In this document: one piece after another, positions 41,931 through 50,663 of the stretch
How positions within the stretch are numbered: the first letter of the stretch is position 1
Layout of the letters: every line of letters starts with the position of its first letter
Assembly: GCA_958295685.1 (NCBI GenBank)
Contig: OY282365.1
Span: 2,294,001-2,358,000, forward strand
DNA: 64,000 nucleotides
From: an uncultured Dehalococcoidia bacterium
Lineage (GTDB): Bacteria; Chloroflexota; Dehalococcoidia; Lucifugimonadales; CATQGZ01
Reading direction: 5' to 3'
The notes under the pieces: generated by a model
Told to the model about the DNA's origin: nothing
What the model saw: only the letters and a program-made list of their open reading frames with translations
Databases searched by the model: none
Position numbers and translations under genes: made by a program

Positions 41931-44165
41931 ATGGCAGGGAAACGCTGGCTCGGCATCGGCGCGGGGTCGACTGCGGCGGCTCTCTTGGCCGCGTCCCTGA
42001 CGGCCTGCCACTTCCTTCCTTCGCGGTCCTCCTCGGAGGTCGCGGAGGTCGACACGACCCGCGACCTGTCCGCCCTCTGCTCGTCCCTGTCAGCCGGCGA
42101 CGACCCCTACTACGGGACGAAGCAGAGGGCGGCGCTCCGGGAGCGTATGGAGGAAGCCGCATCCAAGGGCTACTCGTGGCTGGTCGACTCCCACGTGGCG
42201 TTGGCCCGCGACCATCTCCGGTTCGGCGAGACCGACGAGGCCGCGCGCGTGCTGCTCGATGCCATGGAGATCGAGCCCCCGGACGACACCCGCGGGACGC
42301 AGAGGGCCAGGCTGCTGGAGGAGCTTAGCATCGTGTACCTGAAGATGGGCGAGATCGACAACTGCCTGAGCCCTGACGGCGCTCTCATCTGTATGCTGCC
42401 TCTGGACAGCTCGGTGGCGCACAGGAACACCGAGGGGTCGCTGAACGCGGTCGAACGCCTGACGGAGCTGCTGGATATTCAGCCGGACAACATGAGGGCC
42501 ACGTGGCTGCTGAACGTGGCCCACATGACGCTGGGGAGCTACCCGTCCGGCGTGCCCGATGATTACCTGGTTCCACCCTCACGGCTCAGAGGAGACTACG
42601 AGATAGGCTGGTTCAGGGACGCGGCGGCGAGGGTGGGGCTGTATAACGTGACGCTGGCCGGGGGCAGCATCGTGGACGACTTCGACAACGACGGTCTGCT
42701 GGACATCATGACGTCCACGTGGGACCCGTGCGGGTCGATGGCCTACTACCACAACGACGGCAACGGCTCGTTCTCGGATCGGACGGTGAGCGCAGGGCTT
42801 TCGGGGCAACTCGGAGGTCTGAACATGGTGCAGGCCGACTATGACGGCGACGGATGGCTGGACGTGCTGGTCATGCGCGGAGGCTGGATGAGAAGCAACG
42901 GCCGGATCCGGCTCTCGCTGCTTCGGAACGACGGGGACGGCACGTTCACCGACGTGACGGCGGAGGCGGGCCTGGACTATCCCGCATACCCGAGCCAGAG
43001 CGCTGCCTGGGCGGACTACGACAACGACGGGGACCTCGACCTCTACTCGTGCAATGAGTCCGAGCCGGAGATCGGGTACGACCTCGTCAACGTCGCCATG
43101 GTCTTCCCGAGCCAGCTCTTCCGCAACGACGGGGACGGCACGTTCACCGACGTCGCAGGACGGGCGGGCGTGACGAACATGCGCTACTGCAAGGGGAGCG
43201 CCTGGGGAGACTTCGACGGCGACGGTGACCCTGACCTCTACGTCTCCAACTATGGAGCCGAGAACAGGCTGTACCGAAACGAGGGGGACGGCAGCTTTAC
43301 GGACGTGGCCCCGGAGATGGGGGTGACGGAGCCGATCAACAGCTTCCCGACGTGGTTCTGGGACTACGACAACGACGGCCGCCTGGACATCTTCGCGGCA
43401 GGGTACGGCCCGGAGATAGCGGACGTGGCCGCCGACTACCTCGGTCTGCCGAACAGAGGAACGCGCCCCCGCCTGTACCGCAACGACGGCAGGGGGTTCG
43501 TGGACGTGACCCGCGAGGCAGGACTCTACAGAGTGCACCTGCCGATGGGAGCGAACTTCGGCGACCTCGACAACGACGGATACCCTGACTTCTACCTGGG
43601 AACAGGGTATCCGACCTTCGACGCGATAGGCCCCAACGTCATGTACCGCAACGACGGGCGCGGGGGGTTCTCGGACGTCACGTTCTCCGGCGGGTTCGGC
43701 CACCTTCAGAAGGGGCACGGCGTCGCGTTCGGCGACCTCGACAGGGACGGCGATCAGGACATCTTCGCGCAGATGGGCGGCTTCTACCCCGGAGACGGGT
43801 TCCCGAATGCTCTGTTCGAGAACCCTGGCCACGGCGGCCGGTGGCTCTCGGTCCGGGTCGAGGGCACGGAGTCGAACAGCAGCGGGATCGGGGCCCGGAT
43901 AAGGGTCGACGTGACGGAGGAGGACGGCGGAAGCCGGACGGTCTACGCCCATGTGAGCAGCGGGGGGAGCTTTGGCGCGTCCAGCCTGGAACAGGAGATC
44001 GGCCTGGGCGCGGCCCAGAGGGTCGCGGCGCTGGAGGTCTACTGGCCGACCAGCGGAATCAGGCAGTCGTTCGACGAGGTCCCGCTGGACTCGCACGTCC
44101 TGGCGCGCGAGGGCGAGGACGAGCTTGTGGTGAGGGAGAACATTCCGCGCGTCAGCTTCCGGTGA
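41931..44165 (+). CDS. ASPIC/UnbV and FG-GAP/VCBS repeat lipoprotein
   Basis: The 744-residue exported protein begins with a lipoprotein signal (LLAASLTAC, about residues 18-26) and a TPR-like helical part (about 60-200). Then come five or six VCBS/FG-GAP repeats with calcium loops such as DFDNDGLLDI, DYDGDGWLDV, DYDNDGDLDL, DFDGDGDPDL and DYDNDGRLDI, which build a beta-propeller. The last 100 residues or so are the ASPIC/UnbV domain (GHGGRWLSVRVEG, IGARIRV, SSGGSFGASSLEQEIGLG, VYWPTSG). Such proteins are common in Chloroflexota and planctomycetes; the role is unproven and adhesion or surface binding is possible. It converges with the PHP gene, 9 bases away. Confidence 0.82.
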   Translation: MAGKRWLGIGAGSTAAALLAASLTACHFLPSRSSSEVAEVDTTRDLSALCSSLSAGDDPYYGTKQRAALRERMEEAASKGYSWLVDSHVALARDHLRFGETDEAARVLLDAMEIEPPDDTRGTQRARLLEELSIVYLKMGEIDNCLSPDGALICMLPLDSSVAHRNTEGSLNAVERLTELLDIQPDNMRATWLLNVAHMTLGSYPSGVPDDYLVPPSRLRGDYEIGWFRDAAARVGLYNVTLAGGSIVDDFDNDGLLDIMTSTWDPCGSMAYYHNDGNGSFSDRTVSAGLSGQLGGLNMVQADYDGDGWLDVLVMRGGWMRSNGRIRLSLLRNDGDGTFTDVTAEAGLDYPAYPSQSAAWADYDNDGDLDLYSCNESEPEIGYDLVNVAMVFPSQLFRNDGDGTFTDVAGRAGVTNMRYCKGSAWGDFDGDGDPDLYVSNYGAENRLYRNEGDGSFTDVAPEMGVTEPINSFPTWFWDYDNDGRLDIFAAGYGPEIADVAADYLGLPNRGTRPRLYRNDGRGFVDVTREAGLYRVHLPMGANFGDLDNDGYPDFYLGTGYPTFDAIGPNVMYRNDGRGGFSDVTFSGGFGHLQKGHGVAFGDLDRDGDQDIFAQMGGFYPGDGFPNALFENPGHGGRWLSVRVEGTESNSSGIGARIRVDVTEEDGGSRTVYAHVSSGGSFGASSLEQEIGLGAAQRVAALEVYWPTSGIRQSFDEVPLDSHVLAREGEDELVVRENIPRVSFR

Positions 44166-44174
44166 CGGGGCTCC

Positions 44175-45149
44175 CTACGACAGGAAGACGGGCTGGGTCC
44201 AGGCCCTAGCGCCGGATGAGCTCCTGACGACCGCGCGGACGTAGCCCTCGCCGCCCTCCGGCTCGTAGGAGGCCTCTAGGCCGGTCGATTCGGCGTGGGT
44301 ATGGCCTCCCCGTCCGATGAAGGCGGTCGTGTAGATGAAGTCCTTCTCCGGCTTGACGCGCACTGAGATCGCCGCAGAGGACGATTCGAGGTCGGCAAGC
44401 TCGACCCCGGTGGACGAGTAGAAGCTCCCGGAAGCCAGGCCGTCTACGATAGCCTCGACCTCGAGGGCCTCGGCGCGAACGACGACCCATCCGCGTCCCG
44501 GGTTGGACATGCCGGGATGGAAGTCCTTGTAGTGGTGGGAGTCGTCGGTGGCGACGCCGAATATCGCGCGCCCGCCGGTCAGCACACCGTCCCAAATATC
44601 CTCGTTGCCGGCCTTCCCGGGCGCGCCGTGAACGTTCGCGGCGGGGTGGCCGTTGTATATCTCCAGCAGGCTGGCGCCAGTCACATTCTTGATGTGACTG
44701 TGGTCGAACGACCAGAGGTAGTTTGGGTGGTTGATGGATGCGATGCCGCCCGCGCTGACGATCGCGTCGACATTGGCCTGGATGGTCGGAACCGTCTCAA
44801 CCGCGTCGATGGGCTCGACGACGCGAGAGATGCCGATGGCGTTGAGGTGTATCGGGGTGCGTCCCTCGTGGATGGAGAGGGTCACCTCCTCGCCGGGCAC
44901 CATCAGGGGCCTCTTGAACCTGCGCCTGCCCTCCGCGTACTCGAACAGCGTGAGGTGGTTGTGGTCGCTGAGTACGAGGAAGTCGTAGCCGTGCCGCCGG
45001 TACCAGCGCACGACGTTCTCCGGCGTGTCGTCGCCGTCCGACTCGGTGGTGTGGGTGTGGATGTTACCCTTGAGCCACTTGAAGCTGGGCAGGGTCGGCC
45101 TCCCGCTTGGGGTTGGGACAGGGTATACCAGGCGCCCCCATTTCCACAA
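44175..45149 (-). CDS. PHP domain metallohydrolase (CehA/McbA-like)
   Basis: The 324-residue PHP-family protein has LKGNIHTHTTESDGDDTPEN (HxH and D ligands, about residues 27-46), DFLVLSDHNHL (about 55), GGIASINHPNYLWSFDHSH (about 134-152) and IFGVATDDSHHYKDF (about 192). The phosphoesterase PHP set is complete, so it should hydrolyse a phosphoester or carbamate-type bond with divalent metals. Members named CehA act on carbaryl-type esters. The C-terminal 80 residues form a beta-rich domain. The first 20 residues or so may not belong to the protein; LPSFKWL is a possible later start. Confidence 0.78.
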   Translation of the reverse strand: MWKWGRLVYPVPTPSGRPTLPSFKWLKGNIHTHTTESDGDDTPENVVRWYRRHGYDFLVLSDHNHLTLFEYAEGRRRFKRPLMVPGEEVTLSIHEGRTPIHLNAIGISRVVEPIDAVETVPTIQANVDAIVSAGGIASINHPNYLWSFDHSHIKNVTGASLLEIYNGHPAANVHGAPGKAGNEDIWDGVLTGGRAIFGVATDDSHHYKDFHPGMSNPGRGWVVVRAEALEVEAIVDGLASGSFYSSTGVELADLESSSAAISVRVKPEKDFIYTTAFIGRGGHTHAESTGLEASYEPEGGEGYVRAVVRSSSGARAWTQPVFLS

Positions 45150-45158
45150 CTGTTGACA

Positions 45159-45731
45159 TCAGCTCATCCGACACCTGCCCGTGTAACCGACGGTCCGCCC
45201 GAAGACGGGATGGGTCATTTCGAACTCGACCCTGAAGCTGTGTTCGTTCTCTCCGGTTTCCGTGGTGCGGCCGCCACCGAAGGGTGTGAGCCAGGTGGGT
45301 ACCGAGACGATCAGCCCAAGAAAGGGGACCCTTATGGTGAACTTCTGGACGTCGTAGACCAGGCGTCCTGCGTCGTCAACGCTCAGGCACTCCTCCACCC
45401 CCAAGCCGAATCTTGTAGTCTCCATGATCCTGTGGTCACCCAGGAAGACCATGTGGGACGCAAACGTCACGTCTCCGGGGAAACTGGCGTTGCCGAAGAA
45501 GGTCCTGCGCCAGTGCATCGTACCCGACTCGTCTACCCGGCTATGCACGGCAAACTCGATGTCCTCGCCGCCGTGTGGGACCGGGGCGCCGAACAGCATG
45601 TACGAGAGCAATGCCAGCGGCCTGATTGCCTTCTTGACGTGCACCCTGTCCATGACGCCGGTCACGTCCACCGTGGGCTCGGAGTAGTGCTTGCGCACCA
45701 CCGCGTGGAGGTTGCGGAAATCCTCCCCCAA
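45159..45731 (-). CDS. DUF4166 domain protein
   Basis: The 190-residue protein has FRNLHAVVRKHYSEPTVDVT, WRRTFFGNASFP, MHPVFG-like EMTHPVFGRTVGYTGRCRM and a central beta-rich part. It resembles the DUF4166 family, often fused to or next to saccharopine dehydrogenase-like or lipid-related proteins. No catalytic residues are obvious. It follows the alcohol dehydrogenase gene on the same strand by about 80 bases and lies 9 bases before the PHP gene. Confidence 0.68.
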   Translation of the reverse strand: MGEDFRNLHAVVRKHYSEPTVDVTGVMDRVHVKKAIRPLALLSYMLFGAPVPHGGEDIEFAVHSRVDESGTMHWRRTFFGNASFPGDVTFASHMVFLGDHRIMETTRFGLGVEECLSVDDAGRLVYDVQKFTIRVPFLGLIVSVPTWLTPFGGGRTTETGENEHSFRVEFEMTHPVFGRTVGYTGRCRMS

Positions 45732-45811
45732 TGCCCGCTTGATGGGTGAGGCGAGGTTGGACAGGGGTCGGCCTCCCGCTTAGGGCTACGGCCAGAGCTT
45801 ATCTGGCCGCG

Positions 45812-46891
45812 CTAGTCGAAGGCGAGCACGGTGCGGGCGGTGACGCCCCGGTTCATGTCGTCGAAGGCCTCGTTGACCTCGTCCAGTGGCCTGTACCGGG
45901 TGATGAGCTCGTCGAGCTTGAGCCGTCCGTCCATGTAGAGGTCGACCAGCCACGGGAAGTCCACCCTCGCCCTGGCGTCGCCGTGGTAGGCGCCGATGAG
46001 CGACCTCTGCATCATGAGTTGGGACGCGTCCACGGTGATCTGAGAGTCGGGCGGCTGGACTCCCACCATCACGGCGGCTCCACCGGGCCGGACCGACTCG
46101 AACGCCTGGCGCACCAGGCTCGGAAGGCCGACGACCTCGAAGGCGAAGTCGGCTCCCCCGCCGGTGATCTCCACGACGCGCTTGACGGGGTCTTCCCGTC
46201 CGGCGTCGACCAGGTCGGTCGCGCCCAGTTCCTCCGCCTTGGTCAGCTTGAATCGGACGGTGTCCACGGCGATTATGCGAGTCGCGCCGGCCAGAACGGC
46301 CCCTTGGACCACGTTGAGTCCGACGCCGCCGCACCCGAAGACGGCTACCGAGGAACCCTTCTCGACCTTGGCGCGGTTGACCACCGAGCCGACGCCGGTG
46401 ATGACGGCGCATCCGATGATCGAGACCGCCCGAAGCGGAGCATCGCCGCGAATCTTGACGAGCTGGTCGGCGGGCACGACGCTCTGCTCGGAGAAGGCGC
46501 CGACCATGTGGTGGTACGGCTCGCCCTTCCCACTGAAGCGGGTCGTGCCGTCTGCCATGGTGAAGACCCGTCCGTAGGTCTGACAGAGCGTCGGGCTGCC
46601 CAAGGTGCAGTTGCGGCATTGCCCGCACATCTTGTCCATCGAGAAGATCACCTTGTCGCCGGGCAGGAAGCCGGTGACGTCCGGCCCGACCTCGCTCACC
46701 ACGCCCGCGCCCTCGTGCCCCATGACGAGCGGCAGGGGCAGGTCGAGCTTCCCGGTGAGGATGTGGTAGTCCGAGTGGCAGACGCCCGCGCCGGCGAGGT
46801 CTACCAGGACCTCGCCGCTCTTCGGCCCCTCCAGGTCCACCTCTTCTACGGGCAGGAAGGCGCCGTATTCGTGAAGCACTGCGGCTTTCAC
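45812..46891 (-). CDS. Zinc-dependent alcohol dehydrogenase family protein
   Basis: The 359-residue medium-chain dehydrogenase has the catalytic zinc ligand CHSDYHILTGK (about residue 38), VMGHEGAGVVSEVG (about 58), the structural zinc loop CGQCRNCTLGSPTLC (about 88-102) and the nucleotide-binding motif GCGGVGLNVVQGAVLAG (about 171). The pattern is like the class III formaldehyde dehydrogenase/NDMA-dependent alcohol dehydrogenase group; the exact substrate is unknown. It likely oxidises an alcohol or an aldehyde adduct with NAD. It is the first of a minus-strand set ending at the PHP gene. The region 46892-47147 holds no recognisable gene. Confidence 0.85.
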   Translation of the reverse strand: MKAAVLHEYGAFLPVEEVDLEGPKSGEVLVDLAGAGVCHSDYHILTGKLDLPLPLVMGHEGAGVVSEVGPDVTGFLPGDKVIFSMDKMCGQCRNCTLGSPTLCQTYGRVFTMADGTTRFSGKGEPYHHMVGAFSEQSVVPADQLVKIRGDAPLRAVSIIGCAVITGVGSVVNRAKVEKGSSVAVFGCGGVGLNVVQGAVLAGATRIIAVDTVRFKLTKAEELGATDLVDAGREDPVKRVVEITGGGADFAFEVVGLPSLVRQAFESVRPGGAAVMVGVQPPDSQITVDASQLMMQRSLIGAYHGDARARVDFPWLVDLYMDGRLKLDELITRYRPLDEVNEAFDDMNRGVTARTVLAFD

Positions 46892-47147
46892 TGGGGTTCT
46901 CCTACTCCAGCGCGTTCATAGCCGCACGGGGCGGCGCTCTCCTTCGATGGTATGAAGAGAGGCTCCAGCGCGTGGCTGTAGGGCACGGACGCATGTGGAG
47001 CGATAACACGGGCGGGGCATCAGGATAGCCGCCTGACCCCGGTCTCTGTTCGCGCCATGCCCTGTTCCTCCAGACGCCGGGTGCGCGCCGCCGAGCCGGA
47101 GCGTACCACTCCTCCAGTCTCGGCGCAACGTCCGTGTACTCGTCGTA

Positions 47148-47370
47148 ACAGTTCAGACCCTGTGAGGTCCGAAGGGGGAGTCCAGGGGTTCTCCCCTCTG
47201 GCAGGGGTCTAGGCGCCGTTCGTTGGGACAGTTTCGCCGCTCATTGGTTCTCCCCCTCTGGCAGGGGTCTGGGGCAAGGGCGTGGGCGGGAAGGGGCCGC
47301 TCAGGTGGTTCTCCCCTCTGGCGGGGGTCTGGGGGCTTACCCCCAGTTTCCAAATGGGCGGGCGGGTGGG
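47148..47370 (+). repeat. Module X double-hairpin repeats, three adjoining partial copies
   Basis: Three successive copies of the TTCTCCCCTCTGGCAGGGG type appear. The first is preceded by AGTTCAGACCCTGTGAG and the last ends in CTGGGGGCTTACCCCCAG and GGGCGGGCGGG. They lie directly before element E on the same strand, as copy 1 does before element A. Confidence 0.7.
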
Positions 47371-47401
47371 GGACGCAGCCTTCGACTGCCGACCGGCCCA
47401 G

Positions 47402-47672
47402 CCCTTGACAGCCGCGAACTCATGTACTAGGATATTCGCATGGAAGGAACGCAGCCATGATCATGCCGAACCACGTGCACGGAACCAACCAACCCGTAAG
47501 GGCACACAAGGGGCGCCCTCACCCCCGGGACCTGTCCCACAATTGCCCCACAATTGACCCAGTTCTGTTCCAGACCTGTTCCACAATTGCCCCACATTTG
47601 TTCCACGAAATCGAACCCTCAGCTACGAGATGGGACAAAATGGAACAGTTTGGGACAGTTTTCGGCGAAACC
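47402..47672 (+). repeat. 11-mer repeat/antirepeat element E (family 2), with promoter
   Basis: TTGACA (47405-47410), 17 bases and TAGGAT (47428-47433) form the promoter, followed by ATGGAAGG at 47440. The leader contains ATGATCATGCCGAACCACG, which reads MIMPNHVHG, the HUH signature of REP-associated transposases. Seven exact 11-base units of CTGTCCCACAA/CTGTTCCACAA type fill 47532-47608. The core is CAGCTACGAGATG (47620-47632). Three antirepeats follow in steps of ten bases: TGGGACAAAA, TGGAACAGTT and TGGGACAGTT (47631-47660), then TTCGGCGAAA. The T-box with leuS lies downstream on the same strand. Confidence 0.82.
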
Positions 47673-47756
47673 GGCCCTGCCCCTGCTCGAACCCGCCTCC
47701 CCGCCGGGCAGATAGCTGTCCAGAGTCTATGAGGACTCCCGTTATCGCACAGCCAC

Positions 47757-47787
47757 CGTCATACCGGCGCAGGCCGGTATCCAGAGG
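47757..47787. repeat. REP-type palindrome (CCGTCATACCGGCGCAGG...)
   Basis: ATACCGGC (47761-47768), loop GCAG, GCCGGTAT (47773-47780) make a perfect eight-pair hairpin, flanked by CCGTC and CCAGAG. This is like the widespread bacterial REP sequence (GTCATTCCGGC...GCCGGAATCCAGA). One copy is seen in the window. Confidence 0.6.
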
Positions 47788-47841
47788 GGGAGGGAGGCAT
47801 TCCCTCACTAGGACTGAACAGGTTCGGAGCGAGATTCCGGG

Positions 47842-47871
47842 TTGACCCGCTCCGTGCGCGCGTGCTAGATT
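47842..47871 (+). promoter_or_regulatory. Promoter of the leuS T-box leader
   Basis: TTGACC (47842-47847), 18 bases and TAGATT (47866-47871) lie about 30 bases before the T-box stem I. The -35 box has one mismatch and the -10 box two. A transcript start near 47878 is expected. Confidence 0.65.
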
Positions 47872-47877
47872 GAATCA

Positions 47878-48125
47878 AAGCTGAACCAAGTCTGCTGAGA
47901 CGGGGAGTAGTAGCGGGCGTCTCGGCTTCAGAGAGTCGGGTACGGTGGGATCCCGACGCAAGGAAGTCCGCGAACTCGCCCCTGAGCATCCGGCCTGAAC
48001 GTTATGAGGTAAGGTCGGACGGCTGGCGCCGTTATCGCGTTGGAGCGCCCCGAGAGCGTTCGGGGAATCAGGGTGGTACCGCGGGTTGGACCTCGTCCCT
48101 TGGCATGGACGGGGTCTTTTTGTTT
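47878..48125 (+). promoter_or_regulatory. T-box leucine riboswitch with terminator, controlling leuS-leuB
   Basis: The T-box sequence AGGGTGGTACCGCG is at 48070-48083. It is followed by a terminator with stem GACCTCGTCC / GGACGGGGTC (48089-48118) and five or more T. Stem I is clear: GGGG (47902-47905) and GCGGGC (47913-47918) pair with CCCC (47979-47982) and GTCCGC (47966-47971). This leaves the specifier loop GAACTCG (47972-47978), which contains CTC, a leucine codon, at 47975-47977. Uncharged leucine tRNA would bind and favour the antiterminator, so leuS and leuB are expressed when leucine is short. ATG of leuS is 25 bases after the T-run. Confidence 0.93.
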
Positions 48126-48149
48126 TGAAGCATAGCTGGGGGTGTCGGG

Positions 48150-50621
48150 ATGACGACGTCTGCGAGAGCCGTTGAGAGGCGCTACGGCCACAAGGAGATA
48201 GAGGCGAAGTGGCAGGAAAGATGGGCGAGGGATCGGGCCTATCAGGTTCGAGACGACGACCCGCGCCCCAAGTGGTACGAACTCACCATGTACCCCTACC
48301 CGTCGGGCGACATACACATGGGCCACTGGTACGCGATGGCGCCCTCCGACGCTCACGCCCGCTTCAGAAGGATGCAGGGATACAACGTGCTGCACCCGAT
48401 GGGGTTCGACGCGTTCGGTCTGCCGGCCGAGAACGCCGCCATCAGGAGCGGCATCCACCCGTTCGAGTACACGATGTCCAACATCGATAACATGCGGCGT
48501 CAGCTTCGGGCGATGGGCACGATCTACGACTGGGACCGGGAGGTCGTCACCTGCGCGCCGGATTACTACAGGTGGAACCAGTGGATATTCCTCCAGTTCT
48601 ACAAGGAGGGCCTGGCTTACCGCGACTTTGCGCCCGCCAACTGGTGCCCCTCCTGCAACACCGTTCTGGCCAACGAGCAGGTGGACGACGGACGCTGCGA
48701 GAGGTGCCGGAGCGAGGTGACTCACCGCGACCTGAACCAGTGGTTCTTCCGAATCACGAAGTACGCCGACGAGCTCCTGGACCACTCGAAGATCGAGTGG
48801 CCCAGGAAGATCAACGTCATGCAGACGAACTGGATCGGCCGCAGCGAGGGCGTGGTGGTCGAGTTCGACATCTCGGCGTACGGTCTGAGCGAGAAGGCGC
48901 TGTCCACCTTCACCACGCGCATCGACACGGTCTTCGGGGTCACGTTCGTGGCGCTGGCCCCTGAGCACCCTCTGGTCGGCGAATTGACCACGTCCGAACA
49001 GCGTGGCGAGGTCGACGCCTACGTGCAGCAGGCCCGTCACCGGACGGAGGTCGAGCGGCTGTCCACTGAGAAGGAGAAGACAGGGGTCTTCACGGGGGCC
49101 TACTGCGTGAACCGCCTGAACGGGGAGCGGGCGCCCATCCTGGTCGGCGACTACGTGCTGCCAACCTACGGCACCGGCGTGGTCATGGGCGTGCCTGCGC
49201 ACGATGAGCGGGACTTTGAGTTTGCAGGCAGGTACGGCCTGCCGGTCAGGGTGGTCGTGGCTCCCGCCGGCTGGGACGGCGGCCCGCTCGAGGAGGCGTA
49301 CCTGGGAGAGGGGACGCAGGTCAATTCCGGCCCGTTCGACGGCCTGCCGAGCCGCGAGGGCAAGGAGCAGATCGCGGACCACGTCGAGGCAATGGGTTGG
49401 GGACGCCGGGGCGTCAGCTACAAGATGAGGGACTGGCTCATATCACGCCAGCGCTACTGGGGCACGCCCATCCCGATCGTGCACTGTGACGAGTGCGGGA
49501 TGGCGCCGGTCCCGGAGGCCGACCTGCCGGTGATGCTGCCGCAGGACGCCGAGTTCAGGCCGACGGGCGAGTCGCCTCTGGCCCTGAACGCGGCTTTCGT
49601 CAACACCACCTGCCCTGACTGCGGCCGGCCCGCGAAGCGCGAGACCGACACGATGGATACGTTCGTCGATTCGTCCTGGTACCAGATCAGGTTCACCAGC
49701 CCTCAGTATGACGAGGGCCCATTCGACCGCGAAGCGGCCACCCAGTGGGGCCCGGTGGACCAGTACACGGGAGGGGCGGAGCACGCCGTCATGCACCTGC
49801 TGTACGCGCGGTTCTTTACCAAGGCCTTGCGCGACCTGGGCATGGTCGATTTCGACGAGCCCTTCGTACGGTTGTTCAACCAAGGCCACATCATCGCCGA
49901 CAGTCACAAGATGAGCAAGTCACGCGGCAACGTGGTGGCGCCCGACGAGTACGTGGAGAGGGTGGGCGCGGATGCCGTTCGCTGCTACCTGATGTTTCTG
50001 GGGCCTTGGGACCAGGGTGGGGAGTGGAGCGACAGCGGCATCAACGGCATGTCGCGCTGGCTGAACCGCGTATGGGAACTCTGCAGGCGGGAATCGAGAC
50101 CGTCCGACGACACGCCCGCTGACGATGCCGCCGTTCGGAGACTGCGCCGAGAGATGCACAAGACCGTTCGCCGCGTGACCGAGGACCTGGAGAGGTTCAA
50201 GTTCAACACGGCCCTGGCCGCCCTCATGGAGTTGTCCAACTCCATGAACCGCGCATGGCAGGAGGGCGGTATAGACTCGGTATCGTGGACTGAGAGCGTG
50301 GAAAAGCTGCTGGTGATGCTGGCCCCGATGGCGCCGCACGTAACCGAGGAGTTGTGGGAGCGCACAGGGCACGATGCCAGCATCCACGACCGGCCCTGGC
50401 CCGCGTGGGACCCCAATCTGGCCGCGGACGAGCTGATAACCCTGGTAGTACAGGTCAATGGCCGTCTGCGGGACAGGATTGAGGCTCCCGCGTCGATCAC
50501 GGAGGACTTGGCGAAGTCCATGGCCCTGGAGAGCGAGCGAGTCAGGCCCTACCTCGACGGCAGAGAGGTCGCGAGGGTGGTCTACGTGCCCGGCAGGCTG
50601 GTGAACGTGGTGGTGAGATAG
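48150..50621 (+). CDS. leuS: Leucyl-tRNA synthetase
   Basis: The 823-residue class I enzyme ligates leucine to its tRNA. The HIGH motif is YPSGDIHMGHW (about residues 49-59) and KMSKS is SHKMSKSRGNVV (about residue 585). An editing (CP1) domain lies between (about 220-420), with TYGTGVVMGVPAHDERDFEF. Two zinc-ribbon-like pairs are visible: CPSCNTVLANEQVDDGRCERC (about 167-187) and CDECGMAP ... CPDCGRP (about 447-492). A C-terminal anticodon-binding domain ends in VNGRLRDRIEAPASIT. The length is normal. Expression is controlled by the T-box just upstream. Confidence 0.97.
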   Translation: MTTSARAVERRYGHKEIEAKWQERWARDRAYQVRDDDPRPKWYELTMYPYPSGDIHMGHWYAMAPSDAHARFRRMQGYNVLHPMGFDAFGLPAENAAIRSGIHPFEYTMSNIDNMRRQLRAMGTIYDWDREVVTCAPDYYRWNQWIFLQFYKEGLAYRDFAPANWCPSCNTVLANEQVDDGRCERCRSEVTHRDLNQWFFRITKYADELLDHSKIEWPRKINVMQTNWIGRSEGVVVEFDISAYGLSEKALSTFTTRIDTVFGVTFVALAPEHPLVGELTTSEQRGEVDAYVQQARHRTEVERLSTEKEKTGVFTGAYCVNRLNGERAPILVGDYVLPTYGTGVVMGVPAHDERDFEFAGRYGLPVRVVVAPAGWDGGPLEEAYLGEGTQVNSGPFDGLPSREGKEQIADHVEAMGWGRRGVSYKMRDWLISRQRYWGTPIPIVHCDECGMAPVPEADLPVMLPQDAEFRPTGESPLALNAAFVNTTCPDCGRPAKRETDTMDTFVDSSWYQIRFTSPQYDEGPFDREAATQWGPVDQYTGGAEHAVMHLLYARFFTKALRDLGMVDFDEPFVRLFNQGHIIADSHKMSKSRGNVVAPDEYVERVGADAVRCYLMFLGPWDQGGEWSDSGINGMSRWLNRVWELCRRESRPSDDTPADDAAVRRLRREMHKTVRRVTEDLERFKFNTALAALMELSNSMNRAWQEGGIDSVSWTESVEKLLVMLAPMAPHVTEELWERTGHDASIHDRPWPAWDPNLAADELITLVVQVNGRLRDRIEAPASITEDLAKSMALESERVRPYLDGREVARVVYVPGRLVNVVVR

Positions 50622-50663
50622 CGGGCCCGGACCACCGGAATACCGACACGAGGAGTGTTGCGC

